From NCBI GenBank assembly GCA_035361075.1, contig DAOSBX010000010.1, positions 1 through 64,000 of the forward strand: a stretch of 64,000 nucleotides of DNA, written 5' to 3'. The notes under the pieces are model-generated. The model had not been told where the DNA came from. It did not search any database and saw only the letters and a list, made by a program, of their open reading frames with translations. Numbering within the stretch: position 1 is the stretch's first letter; each line of letters starts with the position of its first letter. Positions 25,959-34,457 of this stretch are shown one piece after another. The DNA comes from Candidatus Hydrogenedens sp. (lineage in GTDB: Bacteria; Hydrogenedentota; Hydrogenedentia; Hydrogenedentales; Hydrogenedentaceae). The translations under genes were made by a program, and so were the position numbers.

Positions 25959-27257
25959 GTGTTCAACAGAGGAAGAGATAGGCTCTTATCATTAATTATA
26001 GAAGCCCTTATCATTCTTAGTAGTATGTTATGGGCTATATCTGGTTTACAAACTGTATTCCTTGGGGATTCTTTAACGAGTCGTCTCGCCACAGTATATG
26101 CACTCACGTACCATCACACATGGTATCTTAATCGCCCTCCTGCTTTGCCTCCCAATCCTTTTGAGAATAAAACTGTCGATAAAGTTCAGGGGAAACTTGG
26201 AATTATTTCAAGCAAACCTCCCATTCTCTCTCTATTGATGACATTAGAATATCAAATTATAAAAAGGGCAGGGTATTCCCTCGATAATCAACAACATCTA
26301 AAACCTATTGCACGAATTTTAATTTTTATCAACGTAATAATTCCTTTTTTCCTTGCCAGTGTCTGTTTCTGGAAGTTTCTCTATGAAATTAAAACTGGCA
26401 CTTTAATACGAATGTGCTCACTGTTATCTCTCCTTTTTGGCACACAATGGTCAGCATTATCTTCACATTTTACAAATCATGTTCCAGCTACCGCATTTTT
26501 AATCATGGGTATTTACTTTGTATGGAAGGTTTATAATTATTCAAACGTGCCAAAATACTATTTGTTCCTTGTTGGTTTCTTCGTTTCTCTTGTCTACACA
26601 ATTGACTTACCTCTTACGATTTATATAGCAAGTGGAATTCTATTTCTTTTATACAAAAGACCTCTTCGTCTTTTAATCCCAATTACTATTGGTGCAATGC
26701 CAATCTTATTAGTGCATTTTATCATCATGTACTCTATTACAGGTAATATTCTCCCCGTACAAATTAGCCACGAACCATTTCTTTTTGAGTCGTCTTATTG
26801 GAGGCATCCTGCTGGACCAGATGCGTTACATCATCCAAAATGGCTCTATGCTTTTAATATTTTGATAGGGGCTAAAGGTATCTTCTTGTTGTACCCTGTC
26901 CTTATTTTTGGGCTGTGTACCTGTTATCCAAGTATATGGAAACGTGTATCAAATGATATAAAAGTGGCTTGGCTTTTTTTTATATTCAGTTTTATTATTA
27001 TTAATCTTTACTATATTTTATCGACCAATAATTATGGGGGGGTATCTTACGGGTTCCGATGGCATGTTGGTTCTATGCCGATATTGATAGGTGCCAGTCT
27101 CCCTTTTTTAGAAGGCAAAAAGAAGAATGCTGTGTTTTGGTGTATTTATTTAGTGTTTCTTGTTGTTTCTTTTTATTCTATGTACGAATGTAGATGTTGT
27201 CCATGGTCAATTGATAAGGAATGGACCGTTCGTTGGATATTTGGACCTTTATCCTAA
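25959..27257 (+). CDS. Polytopic membrane protein, GT-C-like
   Basis: A 432-residue protein starting at GTG with AAAGAGG 8 nt before. It has about 10 hydrophobic helices. The first loop (GDSLTSRLATVYALTYHHTW, then GKLGIISSKPPILSLLMTLE) is similar in style to GT-C glycosyltransferases, which place an acidic residue in that loop. A Cys-rich loop (MYECRCCPW) lies near the C-terminus. It could be a polyprenyl-linked sugar transferase; no decisive motif is present. It is convergent with the lptD-like gene, 28 nt apart. Confidence 0.6.
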   Translation: MFNRGRDRLLSLIIEALIILSSMLWAISGLQTVFLGDSLTSRLATVYALTYHHTWYLNRPPALPPNPFENKTVDKVQGKLGIISSKPPILSLLMTLEYQIIKRAGYSLDNQQHLKPIARILIFINVIIPFFLASVCFWKFLYEIKTGTLIRMCSLLSLLFGTQWSALSSHFTNHVPATAFLIMGIYFVWKVYNYSNVPKYYLFLVGFFVSLVYTIDLPLTIYIASGILFLLYKRPLRLLIPITIGAMPILLVHFIIMYSITGNILPVQISHEPFLFESSYWRHPAGPDALHHPKWLYAFNILIGAKGIFLLYPVLIFGLCTCYPSIWKRVSNDIKVAWLFFIFSFIIINLYYILSTNNYGGVSYGFRWHVGSMPILIGASLPFLEGKKKNAVFWCIYLVFLVVSFYSMYECRCCPWSIDKEWTVRWIFGPLS

Positions 27258-27285
27258 ATCATTAATTTTCTCTTGATTTAATAGT

Positions 27286-29931
27286 TTAGAAACGAACTCG
27301 AGTTCCTGGGAATGCTGTTAAACTAAATTCAACGCTTATATCTGTTCCCCGTTCTCTTTCTGTCCAACGAAGTCCAATATCCCAACAATGTAGATTACGT
27401 CTGAGTTCATACGTTTGCCTACGAAGTTGGTCATTTTCAAGGTCATAAATATGTTCAAAGGCAACAGACCATTTCTCTGTTAACTGATACCCTAACCCAT
27501 ATAAAATATCTCTATTGAAAACAACATCTTCCGTCTCAGCAAGCATAAATCCGATTCGTCCATTGGTTCTCCCTGAAACAAGAGTATTATCAAAATAAAA
27601 CAATCCTAATAGACGGGTGTAATCCCCTGAAATTAAATCGGTATTTCCCCAGAAGAAATGGTTTCCTTTCTTTTCCCATAACCATTCATCCATCCAATCA
27701 TGTATAGATAATCTATCAATACCTCTGAGCTGTTGATACCATGGAATTTCTTCTGAAACATGTTTTTCGCCTACAAACTGCACGCCATACCATTTACGTG
27801 GTCTTAAATCCATTTCTACCTCATAATCATCCGACTTATGATACTCATTCCAAAAATCATTTCCCTGATAAAGAGTAATTCTTGCAACTTGCCACACCTC
27901 CTGTGTCTCTGAATCCTTCCCATAAAAGATATTATCCAACTTTGTTTCCAGGCGTGTTTGCCCTGTAACAGTATCGAGTGGGTCGAAATAATAGCGATCC
28001 TCTATATTGTATGCAGACGGGGTTCGGTATGATAGTGTCAATGAAGGTAAGACAAGATGCTTAAAAGCGGAAAAACCTAAGAAACCATCATAAACACGAA
28101 TTAAACGCGATTGTAATGTTACTCCAAATTTTTGGGATAATCCGCCAATAGTATCATCCTGCTCTGTTTGTTCAGAATACCATGTAATTTGACTTTCTGT
28201 AAATGGGGTAACCTTAATCGGTCCCAAAGGCTTCAAATCATACGTTAAACGAGCGATGTTCACCGTACGGAATGCCTCATAATCGTATGGTTCACGACGA
28301 TTATATGCATTAAACGTATCAAAGGACAGGTATACATTTGAAAATAATGGTTGTTCTAACCAATGAAATGTTACTTCTGGAAGCCGTTCTGTTTCATGAA
28401 CCCAGCCATGAGTGCCAACACGCGTTGTTGCAGTGGCAATATAATTTGGCTGTCGATAAGTTAGATTGACAAAGGAACGGGGTTCTGTTCGGTCTCTATA
28501 TGTCTTATAGAAAAAGTCTTTATAAAACTCTTCATCTCCCCAATGTTCTATTTGCCCTAATACAACTAAATCGTCACTTGGCTCGAACCGATGTTTCAAA
28601 TGAATATAACCACGCTCTTCTGTTGTATATAAACCATGAATTTCGCCTTTTGTTCTGTACATAAAAGAGGTAGGCGTTTCCATAAAATCATAATAGACGT
28701 CACCACCAAAGCCTACTCCTTCTTTCTCTGTCGGCATCATTCGGGGACCTAATTGAATATTTTCATTAAATTTATATAAATAACCCACATTTAAGTAAGA
28801 ACCTATTTCCGATTCCCTCCCCGCATCAATATCAAAACCACCAAATAAACCTCCTTCACCTCCCCAAACAGGTAGAAATAATGGTGTAGTAACTTTCCCT
28901 ATTTGTAGGCGAAGATACTCAGCTTGCTTTAATCTGCCTCCTTCAACGTCTAATCGTCTCACCTTTACACGATAATGTGGAGGGTCATGGTCACATGTTG
29001 TAAGCCAGACATCCTCCGCAGTAAATGTGTTTTCTCCTTTTAATTGTAGTGAACCTGCTTGAAAATAGAAGGGGCCAATAACTCCCTTTGCGTTTTTCAT
29101 GTCCCCTGTTCGTTTCAAAAAATCATACTCAATCCGCTCAGCGAAAAAATCTCTATAGGGGTCTTTAATGGATAAAAATTCTGCATAAATTTTCCCAGCC
29201 GTCAATCTTTTCTGTGCCAATTCCTCTTCTGTTAAAGCAGGCTTCAAGATGGAAGGACTATACCGAATATCCTCTTTTGAAGGGGTTTGATAAATTACCC
29301 TATCTGCTTGTAAAACAGCATCTTTTTGAGTAATTCGGACATTGCCCAATGCCTCGACCTTCTCTGCCTCTCCTGCGTATGAGAAATAGTCTGATTCAAA
29401 AAGGAGTTCCCCTAATCGAAGGTGAACATTCCCTTCCATAACTGTTGTGTTCGTATCTATTTCCCTATGCATACGGTCCGCCTTAACATCCTTAAAAGGT
29501 TGCTTCCAATCAGGAGGGACAAAACCTTCCGCTTCTGAACCTAAACTTAATGGTTGTGTAAAAGCATCCCTTAAAGAACGAGGTTTCATATCTAACATAG
29601 GGTTGATAGAAGGTCTACCCGTCATTGGAGCACGAACCCTTTCCATCGGCGGATATCTACGAATGATCGTGCCAACCACAGGTTCTGCTTCTTTTATTTC
29701 TGGTTTTTGCGGGGTAGGATTATTGAAATTTCTCTTCACCTTTTGTTTTTTGGAAGGATTCTGTTTCCCATTGTCAGACTGCTGTTCCAATGTTTGTTGT
29801 TTTTCATCGGTTTTTTGATTTGTCGCTTCAGCCTGTGAATATGACTGAATACATAAAACAAAAATAAATATACTAATAATAAAAACCCCATTAATTTTTT
29901 TTATAAGAAAATCTTCTTTAAGAAATGTCAC
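27286..29931 (-). CDS. lptD: LptD-like outer-membrane LPS-assembly protein
   Basis: An 881-residue protein from a GTG preceded by GGAG. An N-terminal signal segment (NGVFIISIFIFVLCIQSYSQA) leads into a Lys/Pro-rich linker (35-130). Residues about 155-215 are an OstA/LptA-like periplasmic beta domain (TTVMEGNVHLRLGELLFESD, GNVRITQKDAVLQADRVIYQ). The remaining ~600 residues have alternating aromatic strands of a large beta barrel and end in FPGTRVRF, the C-terminal Phe outer-membrane signal. LptD inserts LPS into the outer leaflet. Cysteines for the classical disulfide switch are not evident. No lptE is present nearby. Confidence 0.83.
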   Translation of the reverse strand: MTFLKEDFLIKKINGVFIISIFIFVLCIQSYSQAEATNQKTDEKQQTLEQQSDNGKQNPSKKQKVKRNFNNPTPQKPEIKEAEPVVGTIIRRYPPMERVRAPMTGRPSINPMLDMKPRSLRDAFTQPLSLGSEAEGFVPPDWKQPFKDVKADRMHREIDTNTTVMEGNVHLRLGELLFESDYFSYAGEAEKVEALGNVRITQKDAVLQADRVIYQTPSKEDIRYSPSILKPALTEEELAQKRLTAGKIYAEFLSIKDPYRDFFAERIEYDFLKRTGDMKNAKGVIGPFYFQAGSLQLKGENTFTAEDVWLTTCDHDPPHYRVKVRRLDVEGGRLKQAEYLRLQIGKVTTPLFLPVWGGEGGLFGGFDIDAGRESEIGSYLNVGYLYKFNENIQLGPRMMPTEKEGVGFGGDVYYDFMETPTSFMYRTKGEIHGLYTTEERGYIHLKHRFEPSDDLVVLGQIEHWGDEEFYKDFFYKTYRDRTEPRSFVNLTYRQPNYIATATTRVGTHGWVHETERLPEVTFHWLEQPLFSNVYLSFDTFNAYNRREPYDYEAFRTVNIARLTYDLKPLGPIKVTPFTESQITWYSEQTEQDDTIGGLSQKFGVTLQSRLIRVYDGFLGFSAFKHLVLPSLTLSYRTPSAYNIEDRYYFDPLDTVTGQTRLETKLDNIFYGKDSETQEVWQVARITLYQGNDFWNEYHKSDDYEVEMDLRPRKWYGVQFVGEKHVSEEIPWYQQLRGIDRLSIHDWMDEWLWEKKGNHFFWGNTDLISGDYTRLLGLFYFDNTLVSGRTNGRIGFMLAETEDVVFNRDILYGLGYQLTEKWSVAFEHIYDLENDQLRRQTYELRRNLHCWDIGLRWTERERGTDISVEFSLTAFPGTRVRF

Positions 29932-29946
29932 ACTAAAATCTCCAGT

Positions 29947-30204
29947 TTATTGCTCAGGGATTAAAACCCAAAAAGCAGGAATTTTCTTTTTTGTTTCACT
30001 TTTCTTTTGTGTATTTCTTTCTTCATGCTTGGTATCTTCGGTATTACCAATGTTCTCTTGTTTTTGCATTTGTTCCTCTTTTGCAGGAGGTGCTTTTTCT
30101 ATCCCCTGATCCTTAGCGTCATCCGCATAAGAAGACATCAAAAGTGAAAAAGATAGGACTATCATGAGTAAAAATACAAATATTATTTTCCATTTATTAC
30201 TCAT
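29947..30204 (-). CDS. Small exported protein between pfkB-like kinase and lptD-like gene
   Basis: An 85-residue protein with a clear signal peptide (WKIIFVFLLMIVLSFSLLMS, cleaved near SYADDA) followed by a very charged Lys/Glu/Gln tail (QMQKQENIGNTEDTKHEERN). Its ATG overlaps the stop of the upstream kinase by 8 bp and it ends 15 nt before the lptD-like GTG, so it looks translationally coupled. No domain recognised. It could be a small periplasmic partner of the barrel protein; this is inference from position only. Confidence 0.6.
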   Translation of the reverse strand: MSNKWKIIFVFLLMIVLSFSLLMSSYADDAKDQGIEKAPPAKEEQMQKQENIGNTEDTKHEERNTQKKSETKKKIPAFWVLIPEQ

Positions 30205-31144
30205 TTTTTTTCTCCATACTCTTAATAAATGTTAAAACATGTTCTAAAGACTGGACTCCGTTTGCACCACCCATAACTTGAACTGTTAAAGCTCCCACAG
30301 CATTAGCTATTTTTGCACATTCCAACAAGGGATAACCTGAAAGATATGCAAACAAAAATCCCCCACACGAGGCATCTCCTGCACCTGTCGTATCCACAAC
30401 AGGAACCGGATAGGCTGGTAATTGAATTCGTTCATCTTTACTCTTAACTAAAACACCGTATTCTCCCATCTTAATTACAGCAATCTCGACTCCATAACTC
30501 ATATAAAAATCCGCTATATCCTCTGGCTCTTGCCTACCAGTATAATGGCGTGCTTCTTCTAAACTGGAGAAGATTATATTTGTGTGCCTTAATGCAGGCT
30601 CAATGTGAGGTAACCAAATTCCTTTGCCATCATAGCACGTATCAATAGATGTTTTTACCCCTAAAGAACGGGCTTTCTCAAATATCCTGCCAATAGGTTC
30701 CCCATCTAATTTCGGAGTTATAGAACTTCCACCCCAGTGCAACATCCGGGAGGAGGTAATGACATTAAAATCTAAATCCTCGTCGCTAACACTTGCATTA
30801 GTTCCAACATGATGTAAAAATGTCCGTTCCCCTTGAGAATTAATAAGTACAACTGTAGCTGATGAACTATGCTCTCTTGTTCGTTTTACACCATCTACAT
30901 TTACACCCGAAGAAGTCAATGCTTGTAATATAAAATCTCCAAATCGGTCTTCTCCTAATTGACCGATAAACGCAGATTTACCTCCTAACTTACTAAAAAC
31001 CACTGCGGTAACTCCTGCAAGACCTCCCAAATATATTTCTAACTGAGGCACAAGGGAAAGCGTACCCTTATTAGGAAAAGTATCCACAGGTTTCACCATC
31101 ACATCTGCACAAACAACACCTACAGTTACAAGGTCAAACTTCAT
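30197..31144 (-). CDS. PfkB-family carbohydrate kinase
   Basis: A 315-residue protein; ATG 31144 follows GAGG by 9 nt (an in-frame ATG lies 15 nt upstream). Ribokinase/PfkB signatures: N-terminal GGLAGVTAVVFSKLGGKSAFIGQLGED and C-terminal VDTTGAGDASCGGFLFAYLSG with the catalytic Asp. It phosphorylates a sugar or nucleoside with ATP. GTGC-type specificity residues cannot be read. It heads the operon with the small exported protein and the LptD-like protein, perhaps linking sugar activation to LPS supply. Confidence 0.88.
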   Translation of the reverse strand: MKFDLVTVGVVCADVMVKPVDTFPNKGTLSLVPQLEIYLGGLAGVTAVVFSKLGGKSAFIGQLGEDRFGDFILQALTSSGVNVDGVKRTREHSSSATVVLINSQGERTFLHHVGTNASVSDEDLDFNVITSSRMLHWGGSSITPKLDGEPIGRIFEKARSLGVKTSIDTCYDGKGIWLPHIEPALRHTNIIFSSLEEARHYTGRQEPEDIADFYMSYGVEIAVIKMGEYGVLVKSKDERIQLPAYPVPVVDTTGAGDASCGGFLFAYLSGYPLLECAKIANAVGALTVQVMGGANGVQSLEHVLTFIKSMEKKNE

Positions 31145-31204
31145 TTGCTTTTTCCTCATAATATATATAAATGTTATGCCTAATAATTGCCCAAATTTAA
31201 TATC

Positions 31205-31233
31205 AGTATACCAATATTTTTCTTAAATTTCAA
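31205..31233 (-). promoter_or_regulatory. Sigma70-type promoter of the pfkB-small-lptD operon
   Basis: Minus strand TTGAAA, exactly 17-nt spacer, TATACT with an upstream TGG (extended -10). The predicted start is near 31198, about 54 nt before the kinase ATG. It is one of the best promoter matches in the window. Confidence 0.68.
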
Positions 31234-31448
31234 AAGGGACATTTTCTTCCTCAAAACTAATTTTTATATGTAGAAAAGCATCATAGACAACTTTATTGTT
31301 ATAGGACATTTTAAATAATAATTGTGATAAATAAAAAAATATAAATTTCGATTGCTATTTATCAATAAAATAAAATATAATAAAATAGTAAAATTAGGGC
31401 TGTAACTGAGTTAAATTTTTTGATAATTTTATTTTTGGCTGAGTGATG

Positions 31449-31477
31449 TTGAAAGGATAAAAATTTCCCAGTATAAA
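31449..31477 (+). promoter_or_regulatory. Candidate promoter of the histidine kinase at 31495
   Basis: TTGAAA, 17-nt spacer, TATAAA. The hexamers fit well, but the start point would fall next to the AGGA SD just before ATG 31495. The leader would be very short, or the real promoter lies elsewhere. Confidence 0.4.
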
Positions 31478-31494
31478 AGTAGGATTTCTCACTA

Positions 31495-33405
31495 ATGAAT
31501 CTGGAAGAACATTTAAAACTTTTAAATGAAGCTTTACAACTTGCTGAAATTGGAATTATTCGTTATAGGATGGATGGAGAAATAATTTTTGTTAATCAAC
31601 CTGTAGTAGAACTATTCGAGCTTGATACCATTTATTCATCTACGGAAGAAATCATTGGAAAAAACATTTTTGATATACAGCGATATATTTTACCTCCAAA
31701 ATTAATACGAAAACGTTTACAAAAAGAAGAGAGTATACGGTCGTTTGAATATCCATTAGAAACACTTCGTGGAAATAAAAAATGGTTTCTTCATTACTCC
31801 TATTTAGTAAAAGATGAAACACTTCAAGAACCTTTTATTCAAGTTATTTTGCAAGATATTACAGAACTCAAAGAAACTAAAAATAATTTGGAAAGTACAG
31901 TAAACCGCTTCGAAGCCATACTTAATCTGGACAATAAAATTGCAATTCAAAGTTTTGATAAAAATTACAATGTTATCGTATGGAATAAATATTCAGAAAT
32001 GTTATATGGCTTACAGAGAGAAGATGTTAAAAAAATTGATGATTTAACGGCGTGTTATACAAATGAGCAAATTACAATACTAAAACAACAATTACAACTT
32101 CTCTTTAATGGTAAAACTGCTGAAAGCCTCTTTTGTTGGGATATACAGACAAAAAGTGGCGAAGAAAAATGGGTTCACCTTACTCTGATTCCAGTTATCC
32201 GCAATAACACAGTTGATGAAGTTATATGTGTACAAATTGATAATACAGAAGAGCAAAAACAAAGAAAAGAACGAGAAAAATTCCTTGCCCAAACAGAGCA
32301 TGTTCACAGATTAGAAAGTATTGGTATTTTAGCAGGGGGTATTGCCCATGAATTTAATAATATTTTAATGGGGATTATGGGCCATGCTGAGTTAGCATTA
32401 ATGTATGGTGAGCAATTACCAAAACGTGTCCAAGATAACCTTGAACAGATACGTAGAGCCACTGAACGTGCAGCAAAATTAACTAAACAATTACTTACTT
32501 ATGCTGGTAAAGAAAAAGAGATTATTCAAATCTTTGACTTCAACGACATTGCAAATAATGCAATTGAACTGTTCTGTAAATCTGTACCTAAAAATGTAAG
32601 GATATTACAACAAATACGTCCAAATCTTCCCTTGATTGAAGGTGATACTGCCCAGATTCAGCAAGCAATAACACATATTCTGGTAAATGCATTAGAAGCA
32701 TTAAAACCTGATGGTGGCGAAATTATTATTGAGACGGGTAAAAAATATTTAAATGAAACAGATTTAAGACAATTCAAGTGCTCTGATAGAGCCAATCCAG
32801 GTGAATATGCATTTATTTCCATAACGGACAATGGAATTGGAATAAAAAGGGAAGATATAGAGAGAATATTTGAACCGTTTTTTTCAACAAAATTTTTAGG
32901 ACGAGGCTTAGGCTTAGCATCAGTATCTGGAGTTATAAGAACACATAAAGGGGCAATAGACATTAAAAGTACCGAAGGGGGAGGCTCTATATTCACTCTA
33001 TATTTTCCTGCTTATACAACGCAAAATATCAAAACTGTAACTGTAAAACCGACTATTTTAGTCGTTGACGATGAAGAGGAATTGCAAAAATTTTTCAAAA
33101 TCATACTACAGAAGGAAAATTATAACGTGATCTGTGCCTTAAATGGCTATGAAGCCATAGACAAAGTAAATGCTTTTCATGAACAAATTAAATGTATTAT
33201 TTTAGATATAAAAATGCCAGGAATTGATGGTTTTGAAACACTACGACAGATTCGACAAATTCTTCCTAATGTTCCTGTATTAGTATCTACAGGTTACTCT
33301 GATTATAATATTGACCATTTAGATGCAGACCTAAAAATCAATGATTTTCTAATGAAGCCTTTTAGAGCAAAAGACATCATAGAAAAAATTAAGAAAATAA
33401 TCTGA
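31495..33405 (+). CDS. Hybrid sensor histidine kinase (PAS-PAS-HisKA-HATPase-REC)
   Basis: A 636-residue cytoplasmic protein without transmembrane helices. Two PAS domains occupy about 8-122 and 140-255. The HisKA-type dimerisation domain has the phospho-acceptor His285 in GGIAHEFNNIL. The ATPase domain has HILVNALEAL (N box), DNGIGI (G1), FEPFFSTKF and GRGLGLASV (G2). The receiver domain (about 520-636) has the acidic pair Asp525/526 and phospho-acceptor Asp571 in ILDIKMPGIDG, plus KPF. It senses an intracellular signal and can relay phosphate within the protein. No DNA-binding regulator is encoded nearby. Same architecture style as the kinases at 34458 and 37320. Confidence 0.92.
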   Translation: MNLEEHLKLLNEALQLAEIGIIRYRMDGEIIFVNQPVVELFELDTIYSSTEEIIGKNIFDIQRYILPPKLIRKRLQKEESIRSFEYPLETLRGNKKWFLHYSYLVKDETLQEPFIQVILQDITELKETKNNLESTVNRFEAILNLDNKIAIQSFDKNYNVIVWNKYSEMLYGLQREDVKKIDDLTACYTNEQITILKQQLQLLFNGKTAESLFCWDIQTKSGEEKWVHLTLIPVIRNNTVDEVICVQIDNTEEQKQRKEREKFLAQTEHVHRLESIGILAGGIAHEFNNILMGIMGHAELALMYGEQLPKRVQDNLEQIRRATERAAKLTKQLLTYAGKEKEIIQIFDFNDIANNAIELFCKSVPKNVRILQQIRPNLPLIEGDTAQIQQAITHILVNALEALKPDGGEIIIETGKKYLNETDLRQFKCSDRANPGEYAFISITDNGIGIKREDIERIFEPFFSTKFLGRGLGLASVSGVIRTHKGAIDIKSTEGGGSIFTLYFPAYTTQNIKTVTVKPTILVVDDEEELQKFFKIILQKENYNVICALNGYEAIDKVNAFHEQIKCIILDIKMPGIDGFETLRQIRQILPNVPVLVSTGYSDYNIDHLDADLKINDFLMKPFRAKDIIEKIKKII

Positions 33406-33478
33406 CCAAATATCAAGTAAAAGCTATTTAATATCCCTGATAATTCTATTTTATTTAATAATCTTGTTCTACTACTTT

Positions 33479-34429
33479 TTATGATTGAGTTGAGAAAACT
33501 TTTTCCTTAGATTTAATTATCCGTGTTAAAAATGTATTCGTAGGGCAGGTAATTCCAACTATTTCCCCTAATTTACATATAGCTCCATTTAAGGCGTCGA
33601 TTTCGGTCTTTCGTCCTTGCCTTAGATCTTCACGCATACTTGCATAATGTTCTGCTGTTGGTGGAATAAGTTTATAAAATAAATGTTGCACGTACGCCTC
33701 CCATGTTGGAATTATCATAGGTATTTTTTTAGCACTTGCAACCGCATATATTTCATAAATGACCTCTTTCATCATTGTTTGCGTTTCTTCCGCGTCAAGA
33801 AGTTTTCCATACGGGACATCTAAGATAGCAGAGAGAGGATTTAGAGCAGAATTATAAGCAACCTTACCCCATATTAACCCTTCGATATTATCTGAATAGA
33901 TTGTAGGTATTCCCGATTTATCCATTTGCTCCGCTATATTTTTAACCACTGCCTCCTCTGGACCTCCCTTAAACCTACCTAATGCTGTTGGTTCTGCAAT
34001 AACAGTAACATGAACAAATCCTGGTTTTAATATTCGACTACCGAAAATAACCCTTGCTGGTATCGTTCTTTCCATACCTACATATTGGGCTATTGTTTCT
34101 ACATTACCAAGTCCGTTTTGATACGAACAGACAAATGTCTCAGATCCCAAGATTGGCAGTATACTCTTTACCGCTTCCTCAGTATCATAAGACTTAACAG
34201 CAATAATAATTAGGTCAAACAATCCTTTCCATTCCGCCAAAACGGTAGTACTGGTTGCTAAACCTAAAATATGATGGTTTCCCCAGATTCCAGAAATATA
34301 CAAGCCCTCCCTTTGAATAGGCTCCATCAATTCTTGTCTTCCTAACAACGTTACATTATGTCCACTTTTCTTTAAGAATCCACCAACAACACATCCTAAT
34401 GCACCTGCACCAACGATTAATACATGCAT
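33479..34429 (-). CDS. panE: 2-dehydropantoate 2-reductase family protein
   Basis: A 316-residue protein with N-terminal NADP-binding GAGALGCVVGGFLKKSGH (GxGxxG), middle VCSYQNGLGNVETIA, a catalytic Lys region GLIWGKVAYNSALNPLSAIL, and C-terminal MREDLRQGRKTEIDALNGAI, all matching ketopantoate reductase. The reaction is 2-dehydropantoate to pantoate with NADPH, for coenzyme A synthesis. The family also contains paralogues with other 2-keto substrates, so the symbol is probable rather than certain. The AAGGAG SD lies 12 nt from the ATG. It sits 28 nt downstream of a sensor kinase, likely co-transcribed. Confidence 0.82.
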   Translation of the reverse strand: MHVLIVGAGALGCVVGGFLKKSGHNVTLLGRQELMEPIQREGLYISGIWGNHHILGLATSTTVLAEWKGLFDLIIIAVKSYDTEEAVKSILPILGSETFVCSYQNGLGNVETIAQYVGMERTIPARVIFGSRILKPGFVHVTVIAEPTALGRFKGGPEEAVVKNIAEQMDKSGIPTIYSDNIEGLIWGKVAYNSALNPLSAILDVPYGKLLDAEETQTMMKEVIYEIYAVASAKKIPMIIPTWEAYVQHLFYKLIPPTAEHYASMREDLRQGRKTEIDALNGAICKLGEIVGITCPTNTFLTRIIKSKEKVFSTQS

Positions 34430-34457
34430 CCATTTTACTCCTTCTCACAATCCAATA

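Larger units (their letters stand above)
31145..31494. other. Divergent AT-rich promoter region (350 bp)
   Basis: A non-coding spacer between the minus-strand pfkB-like operon and the plus-strand histidine kinase. It contains one good minus-strand promoter and one plus-strand candidate (listed separately). The middle (about 31240-31440) is very A+T-rich, without a repeat, tRNA-like cloverleaf or open frame that I can support. Confidence 0.7.
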
